The translations under genes and the position numbers were made by a program. The notes beneath the pieces were generated by a model. The model had not been told where the DNA came from. It made no database searches and worked only from the letters and a program-made list of their open reading frames with translations. Shown in pieces: positions 25,066 through 33,019 of a stretch of 34,281 nt of DNA. The DNA lies in assembly GCA_903858475.1 (NCBI GenBank), contig CAIOIZ010000014.1, positions 1 through 34,281 of the forward strand, read 5' to 3'. Within the stretch, counting starts at the first letter, position 1. Every line of letters begins with the position of its first letter. The stretch comes from an uncultured Bacteroidota bacterium. Lineage in GTDB: Bacteria; Bacteroidota; Bacteroidia; Chitinophagales; Chitinophagaceae.

Positions 25066-26961
25066 TTACAAAAACAATTGAACAATAAATAAAACCAAGA
25101 TTCCAATAACCATCATTAAAATATAAACTCCAATTTGCCCGCTCTGCAGCAAACGAATTTGACGACTACTATAATTAACGGCTCTTCCTACTCCATTCAC
25201 CAATCCATCTATTCCGGATTTCTCAATAATATTTTTGAAAAATCCACCCACCGCCAACAATGGCTGCACAATGATACGGTCATACCATTCATCGATATAC
25301 CATTTATTTTCCAGCGTTTTACCCAAACCGGCGGCTTCTTTGTATTGGTAGTTTTTAAACATTTTATAGGCAAGCAACACAGCAACGAGTACTAATAAAA
25401 TAGTGCTTCCCATTAACATGTATTCAGTTGAATGTTCTATTGCTGCTACAGGCTCCATTGCAATCACTGGACTTAAAAAAGCGGTGAGGCTTAATTTGCC
25501 ATGGAACAAAGTGGGGATATTTACAAAGCCTCCTATCGCTGCCAACAAAGCGAGCACTATTAATGGGATGGTCATTGCAGCAGGGCTTTCCTTTATATGG
25601 TGCCATTGCGCTTCGGTTCCTCTATATTTACCATGAAAACTAATAAACAATAATCGGAACATATAGAAGGCCGTTAAACAAGCAGTAAACAAAGCGATGC
25701 CATATACGATGTAATGTTGTTGTTCAAATGCGCCTAATAAAATAGAATCTTTTGAAAAGAAACCACTTAATGGAGGAAAGCCTGCAATGGCCAAACATCC
25801 AATAAAAAAGGTAATATAAGTAACACGCATCTTTTTTGAAATGCCACCCATATTGCGAATATCTTGTTCGTGGTGCAAACCAAAAATTACAGAACCAGCA
25901 CCGAGGAACAATAAAGCTTTGAAAAAGGCATGCGTCATTACATGGAATACAGCAGCTACATAATTGCCAGTACCCAATGCTAAAAACATAAACCCTAACT
26001 GACTAACGGTAGAATAAGCCAATACTTTTTTAATATCATTTTGTTTCATGGCAATGGTTGCAGCCAATAAGGCCGTTGCTGCTCCAATCCATAAAATAAC
26101 AGTTTGCGTAATAGGCGCTTGACTAAAAAGCACATTGCTTCTTGCAATCATATAAATACCTGCCGTAACCATGGTAGCGGCGTGAATCAATGCACTAACC
26201 GGCGTTGGACCAGCCATTGCATCGGGCAACCAAGTATACAAGGGAATTTGTGCACTTTTTCCAGTGGCACCCATGAAAAGTAATAAGGTAATGCCAGTTT
26301 TTTCAAAGCTATTTAACTGATCTAATAAATCAAATACCCCTTTATGGTCTGCTGTAGAAAAATCAAGGGTTCCTACTTTAGCAATCAACCAAAATAAGGC
26401 GAGTAAAAATCCTAGGTCACCAATCCGGTTCATGACAAAGGCTTTCTTCGCTGCATTGTTGTAATTATTGTTAGTGAACCAGAATCCAATTAAAAGATAA
26501 GAACACAAACCCACGCCTTCCCAACCGATAAACAAAATCAAGTAGTTTGCTCCCATCACCAACAACAACATAAAGAATATAAAGAGATTGAGGTAAGAAA
26601 AATATTTAGCATAATTTTTCCCTTCCTCCTCTTTCATGTAAGCAACAGAATAGAGATGAATTAAAAAACCTACCCCTGTAATAATCAAAAGGAAAATAGC
26701 TGTTAATTGGTCAATCTTTAAATCAAAGCCTATATGCAATTTAGCCACATCAATAAAATTGAAATAATGCGCAACATGCGTATTACCAGCTTTTACATTG
26801 TAAAATACATAGGTGGCAGCCAGCAATGAAATAAACACAGTGCAACAGCCGATAAAAGCAGCGAGGTGCTTTGGCAGATAATTACGCAGTAAGGCCAAGA
26901 GCAGAAAACCTGCTAGAGGAAGTGCTGGAATAACCCACATTGATTGTAACGCATTCTCCAT
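25066..26961 (-). CDS. nuoL: NADH-quinone oxidoreductase subunit L
   Basis: A 631-residue subunit at the far end of the complex I membrane arm. The Glu of the proton channel is Glu148 in LFIGWEGVGLCSYLLIGFW. Other signatures are IPLYTWLPDAMAGPTPVSALIHAATMV (in two parts), KKVLAYSTVSQLGFM and GFFSKDSIL. The C-terminal part (about 560-631) contains the lateral amphipathic helix and final transmembrane helix characteristic of NuoL and absent from M and N. It begins 37 bases after nuoK. The gap contains a possible hairpin. Confidence 0.97.
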   Translation of the reverse strand: MENALQSMWVIPALPLAGFLLLALLRNYLPKHLAAFIGCCTVFISLLAATYVFYNVKAGNTHVAHYFNFIDVAKLHIGFDLKIDQLTAIFLLIITGVGFLIHLYSVAYMKEEEGKNYAKYFSYLNLFIFFMLLLVMGANYLILFIGWEGVGLCSYLLIGFWFTNNNYNNAAKKAFVMNRIGDLGFLLALFWLIAKVGTLDFSTADHKGVFDLLDQLNSFEKTGITLLLFMGATGKSAQIPLYTWLPDAMAGPTPVSALIHAATMVTAGIYMIARSNVLFSQAPITQTVILWIGAATALLAATIAMKQNDIKKVLAYSTVSQLGFMFLALGTGNYVAAVFHVMTHAFFKALLFLGAGSVIFGLHHEQDIRNMGGISKKMRVTYITFFIGCLAIAGFPPLSGFFSKDSILLGAFEQQHYIVYGIALFTACLTAFYMFRLLFISFHGKYRGTEAQWHHIKESPAAMTIPLIVLALLAAIGGFVNIPTLFHGKLSLTAFLSPVIAMEPVAAIEHSTEYMLMGSTILLVLVAVLLAYKMFKNYQYKEAAGLGKTLENKWYIDEWYDRIIVQPLLAVGGFFKNIIEKSGIDGLVNGVGRAVNYSSRQIRLLQSGQIGVYILMMVIGILVLFIVQLFL

Positions 26962-26973
26962 AACAATTCTTTC

Positions 26974-27000
26974 AAAAGTTGACTACTAATTCAACCTTTT
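26974..27000 (-). other. Possible intercistronic hairpin between nuoK and nuoL
   Basis: AAAAGTTGA (26974-26982) and TCAACCTTTT (26991-27000) can pair over nine bases with one bulge and an eight-base loop. It overlaps the nuoK stop codon. It lacks a following T-tract on the minus strand, so it is more likely to affect mRNA processing or stability, if anything, than termination. Confidence 0.3.
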
Positions 27001-27328
27001 AGTTCTTTAACCTGTTTAAAAAATTAATATCTACTGAATGTATATTTCGATACATCATCACAATGATGGCCAATCCAACACTTACTTCAGCAGCTGCCAC
27101 CACCATAATAAAAAATACAAATACTTGTGCATCACTGGCCAAACTGGGATTAGCATGTGCTACACCATTGGCATGCATTTTACTAAATGCCACCAACAAT
27201 AGATTGACTGAATTTAGCATCAGCTCTATGCACATAAAAAGAATAATGGCATTTCGTCGAATGAGAACGCCAATTATACCAATACTAAATAACATGATAG
27301 CTAAACCTATGTATGCTCTTATATCCAT
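26999..27328 (-). CDS. nuoK: NADH-quinone oxidoreductase subunit K
   Basis: A 109-residue, three-helix membrane subunit of complex I. The conserved membrane glutamates are Glu35 ([13 protein letters not shown]) and Glu81 ([13 protein letters not shown]), corresponding to Glu36 and Glu72 of E. coli NuoK. The spacing between them is about ten residues longer than in E. coli because of a loop, [13 protein letters not shown], at about 51-63. It starts 48 bases after nuoJ. Assignment is firm. Confidence 0.96.
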   Translation of the reverse strand: MDIRAYIGLAIMLFSIGIIGVLIRRNAIILFMCIELMLNSVNLLLVAFSKMHANGVAHANPSLASDAQVFVFFIMVVAAAEVSVGLAIIVMMYRNIHSVDINFLNRLKN

Positions 27329-27376
27329 AATCTTTTTATTTCACTTAAATAATCTGTTGCCTTATTGAAGGCTCCT

Positions 27377-27874
27377 TCATTTGTCACGTTTTGAAATTAC
27401 CACCGCCCCAATCATCGCACTTAAAAACAATACACTACTCAATTCAAATGGAATTAAATAATCATTGAATAGCACACGACCTAATTGACGAATCAATCCA
27501 ACATCGCCATCTTTTAATTGTACCATTAATTTATCTGTCTTCATGAGTGCTGATAATAATACCAACATCAATGAACCACCCGCCACCACGCCAGCTAGTT
27601 GAATACGATAATTTTTCATGGGCTCTGATTCTACATTGAGATTCATTAGCATTACCACAAATAAGAATAAAACCATTATAGCGCCGGCATATACAATGAT
27701 ATTTACGATGGCCAGGAATTGGGCATTCATCAGAATATAATGGCCACTGATGGTAAAGAACACTGCAATCAGCCAAAGTACACTGTGTACAGGGCTCTTG
27801 GATACTACCATCATAATCGCTGACATTACAGCAATGGCAGATAAAATAAAAAATACTATTGTTGTTATACCCAT
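27377..27874 (-). CDS. nuoJ: NADH-quinone oxidoreductase subunit J
   Basis: A 165-residue membrane subunit of complex I with about five helices. The family signature NIIVYAGAIMVLFLFVVMLMN (in two parts, around residues 58-78) contains the flexible TM3 that includes the pi-bulge region (YAGAIMVLF). Subunit J couples the quinone site to the proton channels. It begins 52 bases after nuoI and precedes nuoK, the normal order. Confidence 0.95.
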   Translation of the reverse strand: MGITTIVFFILSAIAVMSAIMMVVSKSPVHSVLWLIAVFFTISGHYILMNAQFLAIVNIIVYAGAIMVLFLFVVMLMNLNVESEPMKNYRIQLAGVVAGGSLMLVLLSALMKTDKLMVQLKDGDVGLIRQLGRVLFNDYLIPFELSSVLFLSAMIGAVVISKRDK

Positions 27875-27926
27875 GGGTTAAAAATAAATTCGATAACTAA
27901 AATTCCTATTGCTCGTTTATAAAAGA

Positions 27927-28481
27927 TCACTTGTTTGCATTCAGCTGCACTCTATTACCAGCGGCTTTTTTGTAGCCCTCTGGGTCAGTAATGGGATTCG
28001 GAATCAACAAATCCTCTTTTTTATAAATAAATTGTTTACGTTGATAATCCGCAGGCGCAAAAGTTTCGCTCAAATAAATGGCGTCTTTTGGACAAGCCTC
28101 TTCGCACAATCCACAAAAAATACAACGCAACATATTGATTTCATATTTGGCAGCGTATTTCTCTTCTCTGTACAAATGAGTTTCGCTTTCCTTTCTTTCA
28201 GCTGCTTCCATTGTAATGGCTTCCGCAGGACAAGCCACCGCACACAATCCGCAGGCTGTACAATTTTCTCTGCCTTCTTCATCCCTGTTGAGGATATGTA
28301 AACCACGAAATACTGGACTAAAAGGCCTCGTTTTTTCTGGATAATTAATGGTTGGCCGCTTTTTGAACATATGCCCAAAAGTAATGATCATGCCTTTGAA
28401 AATGGCAGGCAGGTACATTCTTTCAAGCAAACTCATGGGCTTGCGTTCTACCTGTTTTAATCTATTGGTTAATGCTTGCAT
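27927..28481 (-). CDS. nuoI: NADH-quinone oxidoreductase subunit I
   Basis: A 184-residue ferredoxin-like subunit of the complex I peripheral arm that carries clusters N6a and N6b. Two complete [4Fe-4S] motifs are visible: CTACGLCAVACP (Cys74, 77, 80, 84) and CIFCGLCEEACP (Cys120, 123, 126, 130). The N-terminal amphipathic part ending RPTINYP is typical. It starts 24 bases after nuoH. Electrons pass from NuoG through NuoI toward NuoB and the quinone. Confidence 0.97.
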   Translation of the reverse strand: MQALTNRLKQVERKPMSLLERMYLPAIFKGMIITFGHMFKKRPTINYPEKTRPFSPVFRGLHILNRDEEGRENCTACGLCAVACPAEAITMEAAERKESETHLYREEKYAAKYEINMLRCIFCGLCEEACPKDAIYLSETFAPADYQRKQFIYKKEDLLIPNPITDPEGYKKAAGNRVQLNANK

Positions 28482-28505
28482 AATTAATTTTCAAACCTGA
28501 TTAAT

Positions 28506-29555
28506 CTATTTATGTAAATACAAAATCACTCCTCCAGTTACCAGCATATTTATCAATGCCAATGGTATCAATACCCTCCATCCCAAATTCATTAATTGAT
28601 CATAACGGAAACGCGGAATCGTCCAGCGTACCCACATGAAGAAAAATAGAAAGAATACTACTTTTGCCATCAATGCAGCAATGCCTATCAATGCCATCCA
28701 ATTAGCGGATAATCCCCATTTAGATTCATCAACAAATGGCAACAAATCGTAACCGCCAAAATACAAGCTAGACATGATTACACTGCTAACAAACATATTG
28801 ATATACTCAGCAAATAAATAAAATCCCAACTTCATGCTAGAATACTCTGTATGATACCCTCCTACCAATTCACTTTCAGCTTCCGCCAAATCAAAGGGCG
28901 TTCGATTGCATTCTGCAAAAGCGCAAATCAAGAATATTAAAAAACCAAACGGCTGATAAAAAATATTCCACCATCCATGTTGTTGTTGCAATACCATTTC
29001 CTTGATACTGAGATTACCTGTTACCAATATCAATGCAATCATCGTAATGCCCATGGCCAATTCATAACTAATAATCTGTGAAGCTGCCCGCATACCGCCC
29101 ATCAAAGAATATTTATTATTGCTGGCCCAGCTTCCAATCATGATTCCATATACGCCCAAACTAACTACGGCAAATACATACAGCACCCCTACATCAATGT
29201 CTGCAATTTGTAAAGGAATATCTCTTCCAAATAATTGCACTTTATCCCCCCAAGGAATAATCGCGCCCGTCATGATGGCGGTTAACATCGCCAATGCGGG
29301 GCCAAGAATAAAAAGGAATTTGGAGGAAAAATCGGGGATAATCTCTTCCTTGAAAAACAATTTCAAACCATCGGCAACAGGTTGCAATAATCCAAAAGGT
29401 CCAGCCCTATTAGGGCCTCTACGATCTTGTAAAATAGCCGCTACTTTACGCTCTGCATAAGTAGCATACATGGCAATTACTAATGAACCCATTACTACAA
29501 TTAGTATGAGTGCAAACTTTTCTAAAATAAATAACCAGTCTATTGCTAACAGCAT
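28506..29555 (-). CDS. nuoH: NADH-quinone oxidoreductase subunit H
   Basis: A 349-residue, eight-helix membrane subunit that forms much of the quinone chamber. Conserved segments are ERKVAAILQDRRGPNRAGP (residues 35-53), FGLLQPVADGLKLFFKE (54-70), and the charged loop AEAESELVGGYHTEYSSM, equivalent to ESELVAGFxxEYSG in other species. It starts 16 bases after nuoG. The length is slightly above that of E. coli NuoH (325 residues). Confidence 0.97.
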   Translation of the reverse strand: MLLAIDWLFILEKFALILIVVMGSLVIAMYATYAERKVAAILQDRRGPNRAGPFGLLQPVADGLKLFFKEEIIPDFSSKFLFILGPALAMLTAIMTGAIIPWGDKVQLFGRDIPLQIADIDVGVLYVFAVVSLGVYGIMIGSWASNNKYSLMGGMRAASQIISYELAMGITMIALILVTGNLSIKEMVLQQQHGWWNIFYQPFGFLIFLICAFAECNRTPFDLAEAESELVGGYHTEYSSMKLGFYLFAEYINMFVSSVIMSSLYFGGYDLLPFVDESKWGLSANWMALIGIAALMAKVVFFLFFFMWVRWTIPRFRYDQLMNLGWRVLIPLALINMLVTGGVILYLHK

Positions 29556-29571
29556 AATTTCTTATATAAAA

Positions 29572-30627
29572 TTATTTATTCTTGTTCACGTCGCTCACAT
29601 CATGAATATCCATGAGCAACTTTGGCTTTCTACCATTCAATACTTTTTCTATCGTTTCTTGTGGCATTACCAATCCATCATAATGGCCTTGAGAAATCAC
29701 AGAATGTCGATTAATAACAGTTGGTCCTTCAATTACCCAATCACTTGTTTTCTTTTTATCAAATCGACAAGTATTGCAAATCCAACCTGGTTTACCATCA
29801 TAACTTTTCACTTCACCCCACTCATCCTTGCGTGCAGTTACCCGATAAACATCATCGCCCCTTAACCATAAAGTTGTTTTTCCACAGCACTTCGGATTAT
29901 TACAATCTCTATGTGCATCTACCGGCTTGGTAAACCATACTCTATTTTTGAAACGGAAAGTTTTATCAGTTAATGCACCAACAGGACAAACATCAATCAT
30001 ATTGCCACTAAAATCATTATCGATTGCCTTGGAGATATAGGTAGATATTTCAGCATGATCTCCTCGTTCTAAAATTCCATGTACTCTTTTTTCAGTAAGC
30101 TGATCTGCCACATAGGTACAACGATAGCAGAGAATACAACGAGTCATGTGCAACTGGATATATGGACCAATGTCTTCCTTTTCGAATGTTCTGCGTTTGA
30201 ATTCATAACGAGTACCCGCTTTACCATGATTGTATCCCAAATCTTGTAAATGACACTCCCCTGCTTGATCACAAATAGGACAATCCAACGGATGATTCAA
30301 TAATAAAAATTCCACTACCCCTGCTCTAGCTTCTGGTACTTTTTCGCTAGTAATATTCTTCACTTCCATTCCATCCATTACAGTAGTTCTGCAACTAGCT
30401 ACCAATTTGGGCATTGGCCTTGGATCTTTTTCACTTCCCTTACTCACTTCAACCAAACAGGAACGGCATTTACCACCACTGCCCTGTAATTTGCTATAGT
30501 AACACATGGCCGGAGGTGTTACCTCTCCACCAATTTGTCTGGCAGCATGTAAAATAGTTGTGCCTGGCGCAACTTCAATGCTGATATTGTCGATGGTTAC
30601 CTTAATATTTTTTATCTCTTCTGCCAT
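29572..30627 (-). CDS. nuoG: NADH-quinone oxidoreductase subunit G, short form (2Fe-2S/4Fe-4S protein)
   Basis: A 351-residue iron-sulfur subunit corresponding to the N-terminal third of NuoG (E. coli: about 900 residues). The [2Fe-2S] ligands are Cys42, 54, 57 and 79. His112, Cys116, 119 and 125 form the His-liganded N5 cluster (HPLDCPICDQAGEC). Cys164, 167, 170 and 214 form N4. A further cysteine-rich stretch (Cys242, 247, 248, 284, 287) sits where longer NuoG proteins have the N7 cluster, but its spacing differs. The large molybdopterin-oxidoreductase-like domain is missing and the gene ends cleanly 16 bases before nuoH, so this is a natural short form, not a frameshift. Short NuoG proteins are, to my knowledge, usual in Bacteroidota. 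It starts 35 bases after nuoF. Confidence 0.93.
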   Translation of the reverse strand: MAEEIKNIKVTIDNISIEVAPGTTILHAARQIGGEVTPPAMCYYSKLQGSGGKCRSCLVEVSKGSEKDPRPMPKLVASCRTTVMDGMEVKNITSEKVPEARAGVVEFLLLNHPLDCPICDQAGECHLQDLGYNHGKAGTRYEFKRRTFEKEDIGPYIQLHMTRCILCYRCTYVADQLTEKRVHGILERGDHAEISTYISKAIDNDFSGNMIDVCPVGALTDKTFRFKNRVWFTKPVDAHRDCNNPKCCGKTTLWLRGDDVYRVTARKDEWGEVKSYDGKPGWICNTCRFDKKKTSDWVIEGPTVINRHSVISQGHYDGLVMPQETIEKVLNGRKPKLLMDIHDVSDVNKNK

Positions 30628-30662
30628 AATTATTTTTCTTCCTTTTAGCGCTTCAGATATTA

Positions 30663-32021
30663 TTATACTGTTTGTGGCACTGCTATTGGATCTGCATAAT
30701 GTGCCAAACCATAATTCTTATTTAAACATTCATCTGCATTCAATACATGCCATTCAAATTCATCTCTGAAATGACGAATAGCGGCTGCCACTGGCCATGC
30801 AGCAGCATCCCCCAATGGACAAATAGTATTCCCTTCAATTTTTCTTTGTATATCCCACAACAAATCAATATCACTTATCTTTCCATTACCAGTTTCAATT
30901 TTCCATAAAATCTTTTCCATCCAGCCTGTTCCCTCACGGCAAGGGCTACACTGACCACAACTTTCATGGCGATAAAATCTAGCCAATGAATAAGTATTCC
31001 GAACCACACATTGGTCTTCATCCAATACAATAAAACCTCCACTACCCATCATACTACCAGTTGCAAAACCACCATCACTCAAACTTTCATAATTCATCAG
31101 CCGCTTTTCACCCTTGGCAGTTGTCAATAACAAATTAGCTGGCAATATAGGAACGGAAGAGCCACCTGGAATGCATGCTTTTAATCGTTTGCCATTTTTG
31201 ATACCACCACACCAATCATCACTGAATATGAATTCTTCAACCGAGATGGTCATGTCAATTTCATACACACCAGGTTTATTAATATTACCACAGGCAGATA
31301 TCAATTTGGTACCAGTACTCTTTCCAATACCAATTTTTGCATACTCATCTCCCCCTTCATTAATAATGGGAACTACTGCTGCAATCGTTTCAACATTATT
31401 TACTACTGTAGGTCTTTCCCATGCTCCTTTTATAGCGGGGAAAGGAGGTTTGATTCTTGGGTTACCCCTTTTTCCTTCCAAACTTTCAATCAAAGCCGTT
31501 TCTTCGCCACAGATATATGCACCAGCACCACGTTGAACATATATTTCGCAATCAAATCCAGTTCCCAAAATATTTTTACCCAAGAAGCCATTTTGCTTTG
31601 CTTCAGCAATGGCTTGTTCTAAAATATCTACTATCCACGCATATTCTCCTCTGATATAGATATAGCTAACATTGCTTCCTAACGCAAAGGAAGAAACGAT
31701 CATCCCTTCAATCAATAAATGGGGTATAAATTCCATTAAGTAGCGATCCTTAAAAGTTCCTGGTTCGCTCTCATCTGCATTAACAACTAGATGACGAGGA
31801 ACGCCTTCCGGCTTTGCAATAAAAGTCCATTTCATGCCAGTAGGAAATCCAGCGCCACCCCTACCACGCAAACCACTTTTTTTAACTTCTTCTACAATCG
31901 CATCTGGCGACATAGACTTTAATGCTTTCTCCACACTGCGATATCCACCTTCACGGCGATACACATCATACGTTCTGATGTTTTCTACATGTGCTTTGTC
32001 TAGTAATAATTTTCTTCCCAT
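30663..32021 (-). CDS. nuoF: NADH-quinone oxidoreductase subunit F
   Basis: A 452-residue flavoprotein that oxidises NADH with FMN and passes electrons to cluster N3. The glycine-rich NADH/FMN site GRGGAGFPTGMKW is at residues 53-65, GAGAYICGEETAL at 166-178, and the [4Fe-4S] ligands are Cys355, 358, 361 (ESCGQCSPCREGTGW) and Cys401 (NTICPLGD). The frame is open to 32084, but that stretch overlaps the upstream NTF2-like gene; MGRKLLLDKAH at 32021 matches the usual N-terminus. It lies 37 bases after the NTF2-like gene and not, as is usual, directly after nuoE. Confidence 0.97.
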   Translation of the reverse strand: MGRKLLLDKAHVENIRTYDVYRREGGYRSVEKALKSMSPDAIVEEVKKSGLRGRGGAGFPTGMKWTFIAKPEGVPRHLVVNADESEPGTFKDRYLMEFIPHLLIEGMIVSSFALGSNVSYIYIRGEYAWIVDILEQAIAEAKQNGFLGKNILGTGFDCEIYVQRGAGAYICGEETALIESLEGKRGNPRIKPPFPAIKGAWERPTVVNNVETIAAVVPIINEGGDEYAKIGIGKSTGTKLISACGNINKPGVYEIDMTISVEEFIFSDDWCGGIKNGKRLKACIPGGSSVPILPANLLLTTAKGEKRLMNYESLSDGGFATGSMMGSGGFIVLDEDQCVVRNTYSLARFYRHESCGQCSPCREGTGWMEKILWKIETGNGKISDIDLLWDIQRKIEGNTICPLGDAAAWPVAAAIRHFRDEFEWHVLNADECLNKNYGLAHYADPIAVPQTV

Positions 32022-32058
32022 AAAGGCCAAACCTCTGTTGAGGCATTTAATGAATATG

Positions 32059-32478
32059 TTATGCTTTAACTGCCTGCCTTGCAAACAATATCCAGCGATT
32101 ACTTTTTTTAATCCAGATCTCTAATACTTTCAACCGATAAGTGGATGCAATAGACTTCATGGTGGCATTTACATTGGCTACAAAACGAATGGCAGCTATA
32201 TTTCCATTCATGAATACCGAAATACTATCCTCCTTAAATTGTTGATAACTTATAACACCTGTTTCTAAATCCTTTAATAATTCAATCTTCGTTTCAACCC
32301 AACCGTTACTATGCCCATAGGTAAGTGCCTTGTCAGTTTGTTGATTGATTGAAACAGTATTCTTACTAATCAAATCTTGATGAAATTGTTTCATCGTATT
32401 AATTAATTTCACTTCATTGGTTTGGGCAGCTAACCCTAACGACAACGACAGCAATAATATGGTTAAACGTGTTTTCAA
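32059..32478 (-). CDS. Exported NTF2-like (DUF4440/SnoaL-type) protein inserted in the nuo operon
   Basis: A 139-residue protein with a signal peptide at residues 1-19 (MKTRLTILLLSLSLGLAAQ) and an NTF2-like fold. Typical DUF4440-type features are LTYGHSNGWVETKIELLKDL (about 52-71), the middle strands GNIAAIRFVANV, and the final VLEIWIKKSNRWILFARQAVK. There is no lipobox cysteine, so it should be periplasmic. It begins with TTG at 32476-32478 directly after the nuoE TAA (32479-32481); the first ATG would remove the signal peptide. Translational coupling to nuoE is likely. NTF2-like proteins bind small ligands or act as enzymes, but function cannot be predicted here. I know of no NTF2-like complex I subunit, so its placement may be incidental or may mark a lineage-specific accessory factor. 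Confidence 0.85.
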   Translation of the reverse strand: MKTRLTILLLSLSLGLAAQTNEVKLINTMKQFHQDLISKNTVSINQQTDKALTYGHSNGWVETKIELLKDLETGVISYQQFKEDSISVFMNGNIAAIRFVANVNATMKSIASTYRLKVLEIWIKKSNRWILFARQAVKA

Positions 32479-32973
32479 TTAATTGGCTTTTGCCCTGCAT
32501 TCTTCAATGATGGCATCAACTTTTTCTTTGGTGAGATGTTCCCGGTAGTGTTTTCCCAACTGCATCATGGGAGCATATCCACAGGCGCCTAAACATTCCA
32601 CTGTTTTCAATGTAAACATTCCATCAGGGGTAGTTTCTCCTACTCCAATATTTAATTTCTCTTTGATGTACTCGATAATATTTTCACTGCCGTTTAACAT
32701 GCAAGGACCGGTTTGGCAAACCTCAAACATGTATTTTCCCACCGGTTGCAAATTGTACATGCTATAGAAACTGGCCACTTCATACACTTCTATCGGCTCA
32801 ATTTGCAAGAGGGTAGCAACATAGTCCATCACAGGCACATCCAGCCAACCACCAAATTCTTCCTGCGCAAGGTGCAATAAAGGCAAGAGCGCACTTTTTT
32901 GTTTACCCGCTGGATAATGGCTGATTATTTCAGCTACTTTACTTAAACTATTCTTTGAAAATTCAACACTCAT
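32479..32973 (-). CDS. nuoE: NADH-quinone oxidoreductase subunit E
   Basis: A 164-residue thioredoxin-fold [2Fe-2S] protein that holds cluster N1a next to the flavin subunit. The ligands are Cys86 and Cys91 (CQTGPC) and Cys127 and Cys131 (CLGAC). An N-terminal helical domain precedes them (AEIISHYPAGKQKSALLPLL, about 15-34), and the family segment EVASFYSMYNLQPVGK is present (65-80). It starts 46 bases after nuoD. Its stop codon is directly followed by the TTG start of the NTF2-like gene. Confidence 0.97.
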   Translation of the reverse strand: MSVEFSKNSLSKVAEIISHYPAGKQKSALLPLLHLAQEEFGGWLDVPVMDYVATLLQIEPIEVYEVASFYSMYNLQPVGKYMFEVCQTGPCMLNGSENIIEYIKEKLNIGVGETTPDGMFTLKTVECLGACGYAPMMQLGKHYREHLTKEKVDAIIEECRAKAN

Positions 32974-33019
32974 AATTCAAATTTCTTTGCCTGACATTAA
33001 CAGGCAGGTTCATAATTAT

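Noticed and set aside
29572..30627. NuoG truncated by frameshift
   Set aside because: nuoH starts 16 bases after the stop, and no remnant of the missing domain is seen in any frame.
32022..32084. Longer start for nuoF
   Set aside because: The extra 21 residues overlap the end of the NTF2-like gene and match nothing in NuoF; the ATG at 32021 gives the normal N-terminus.
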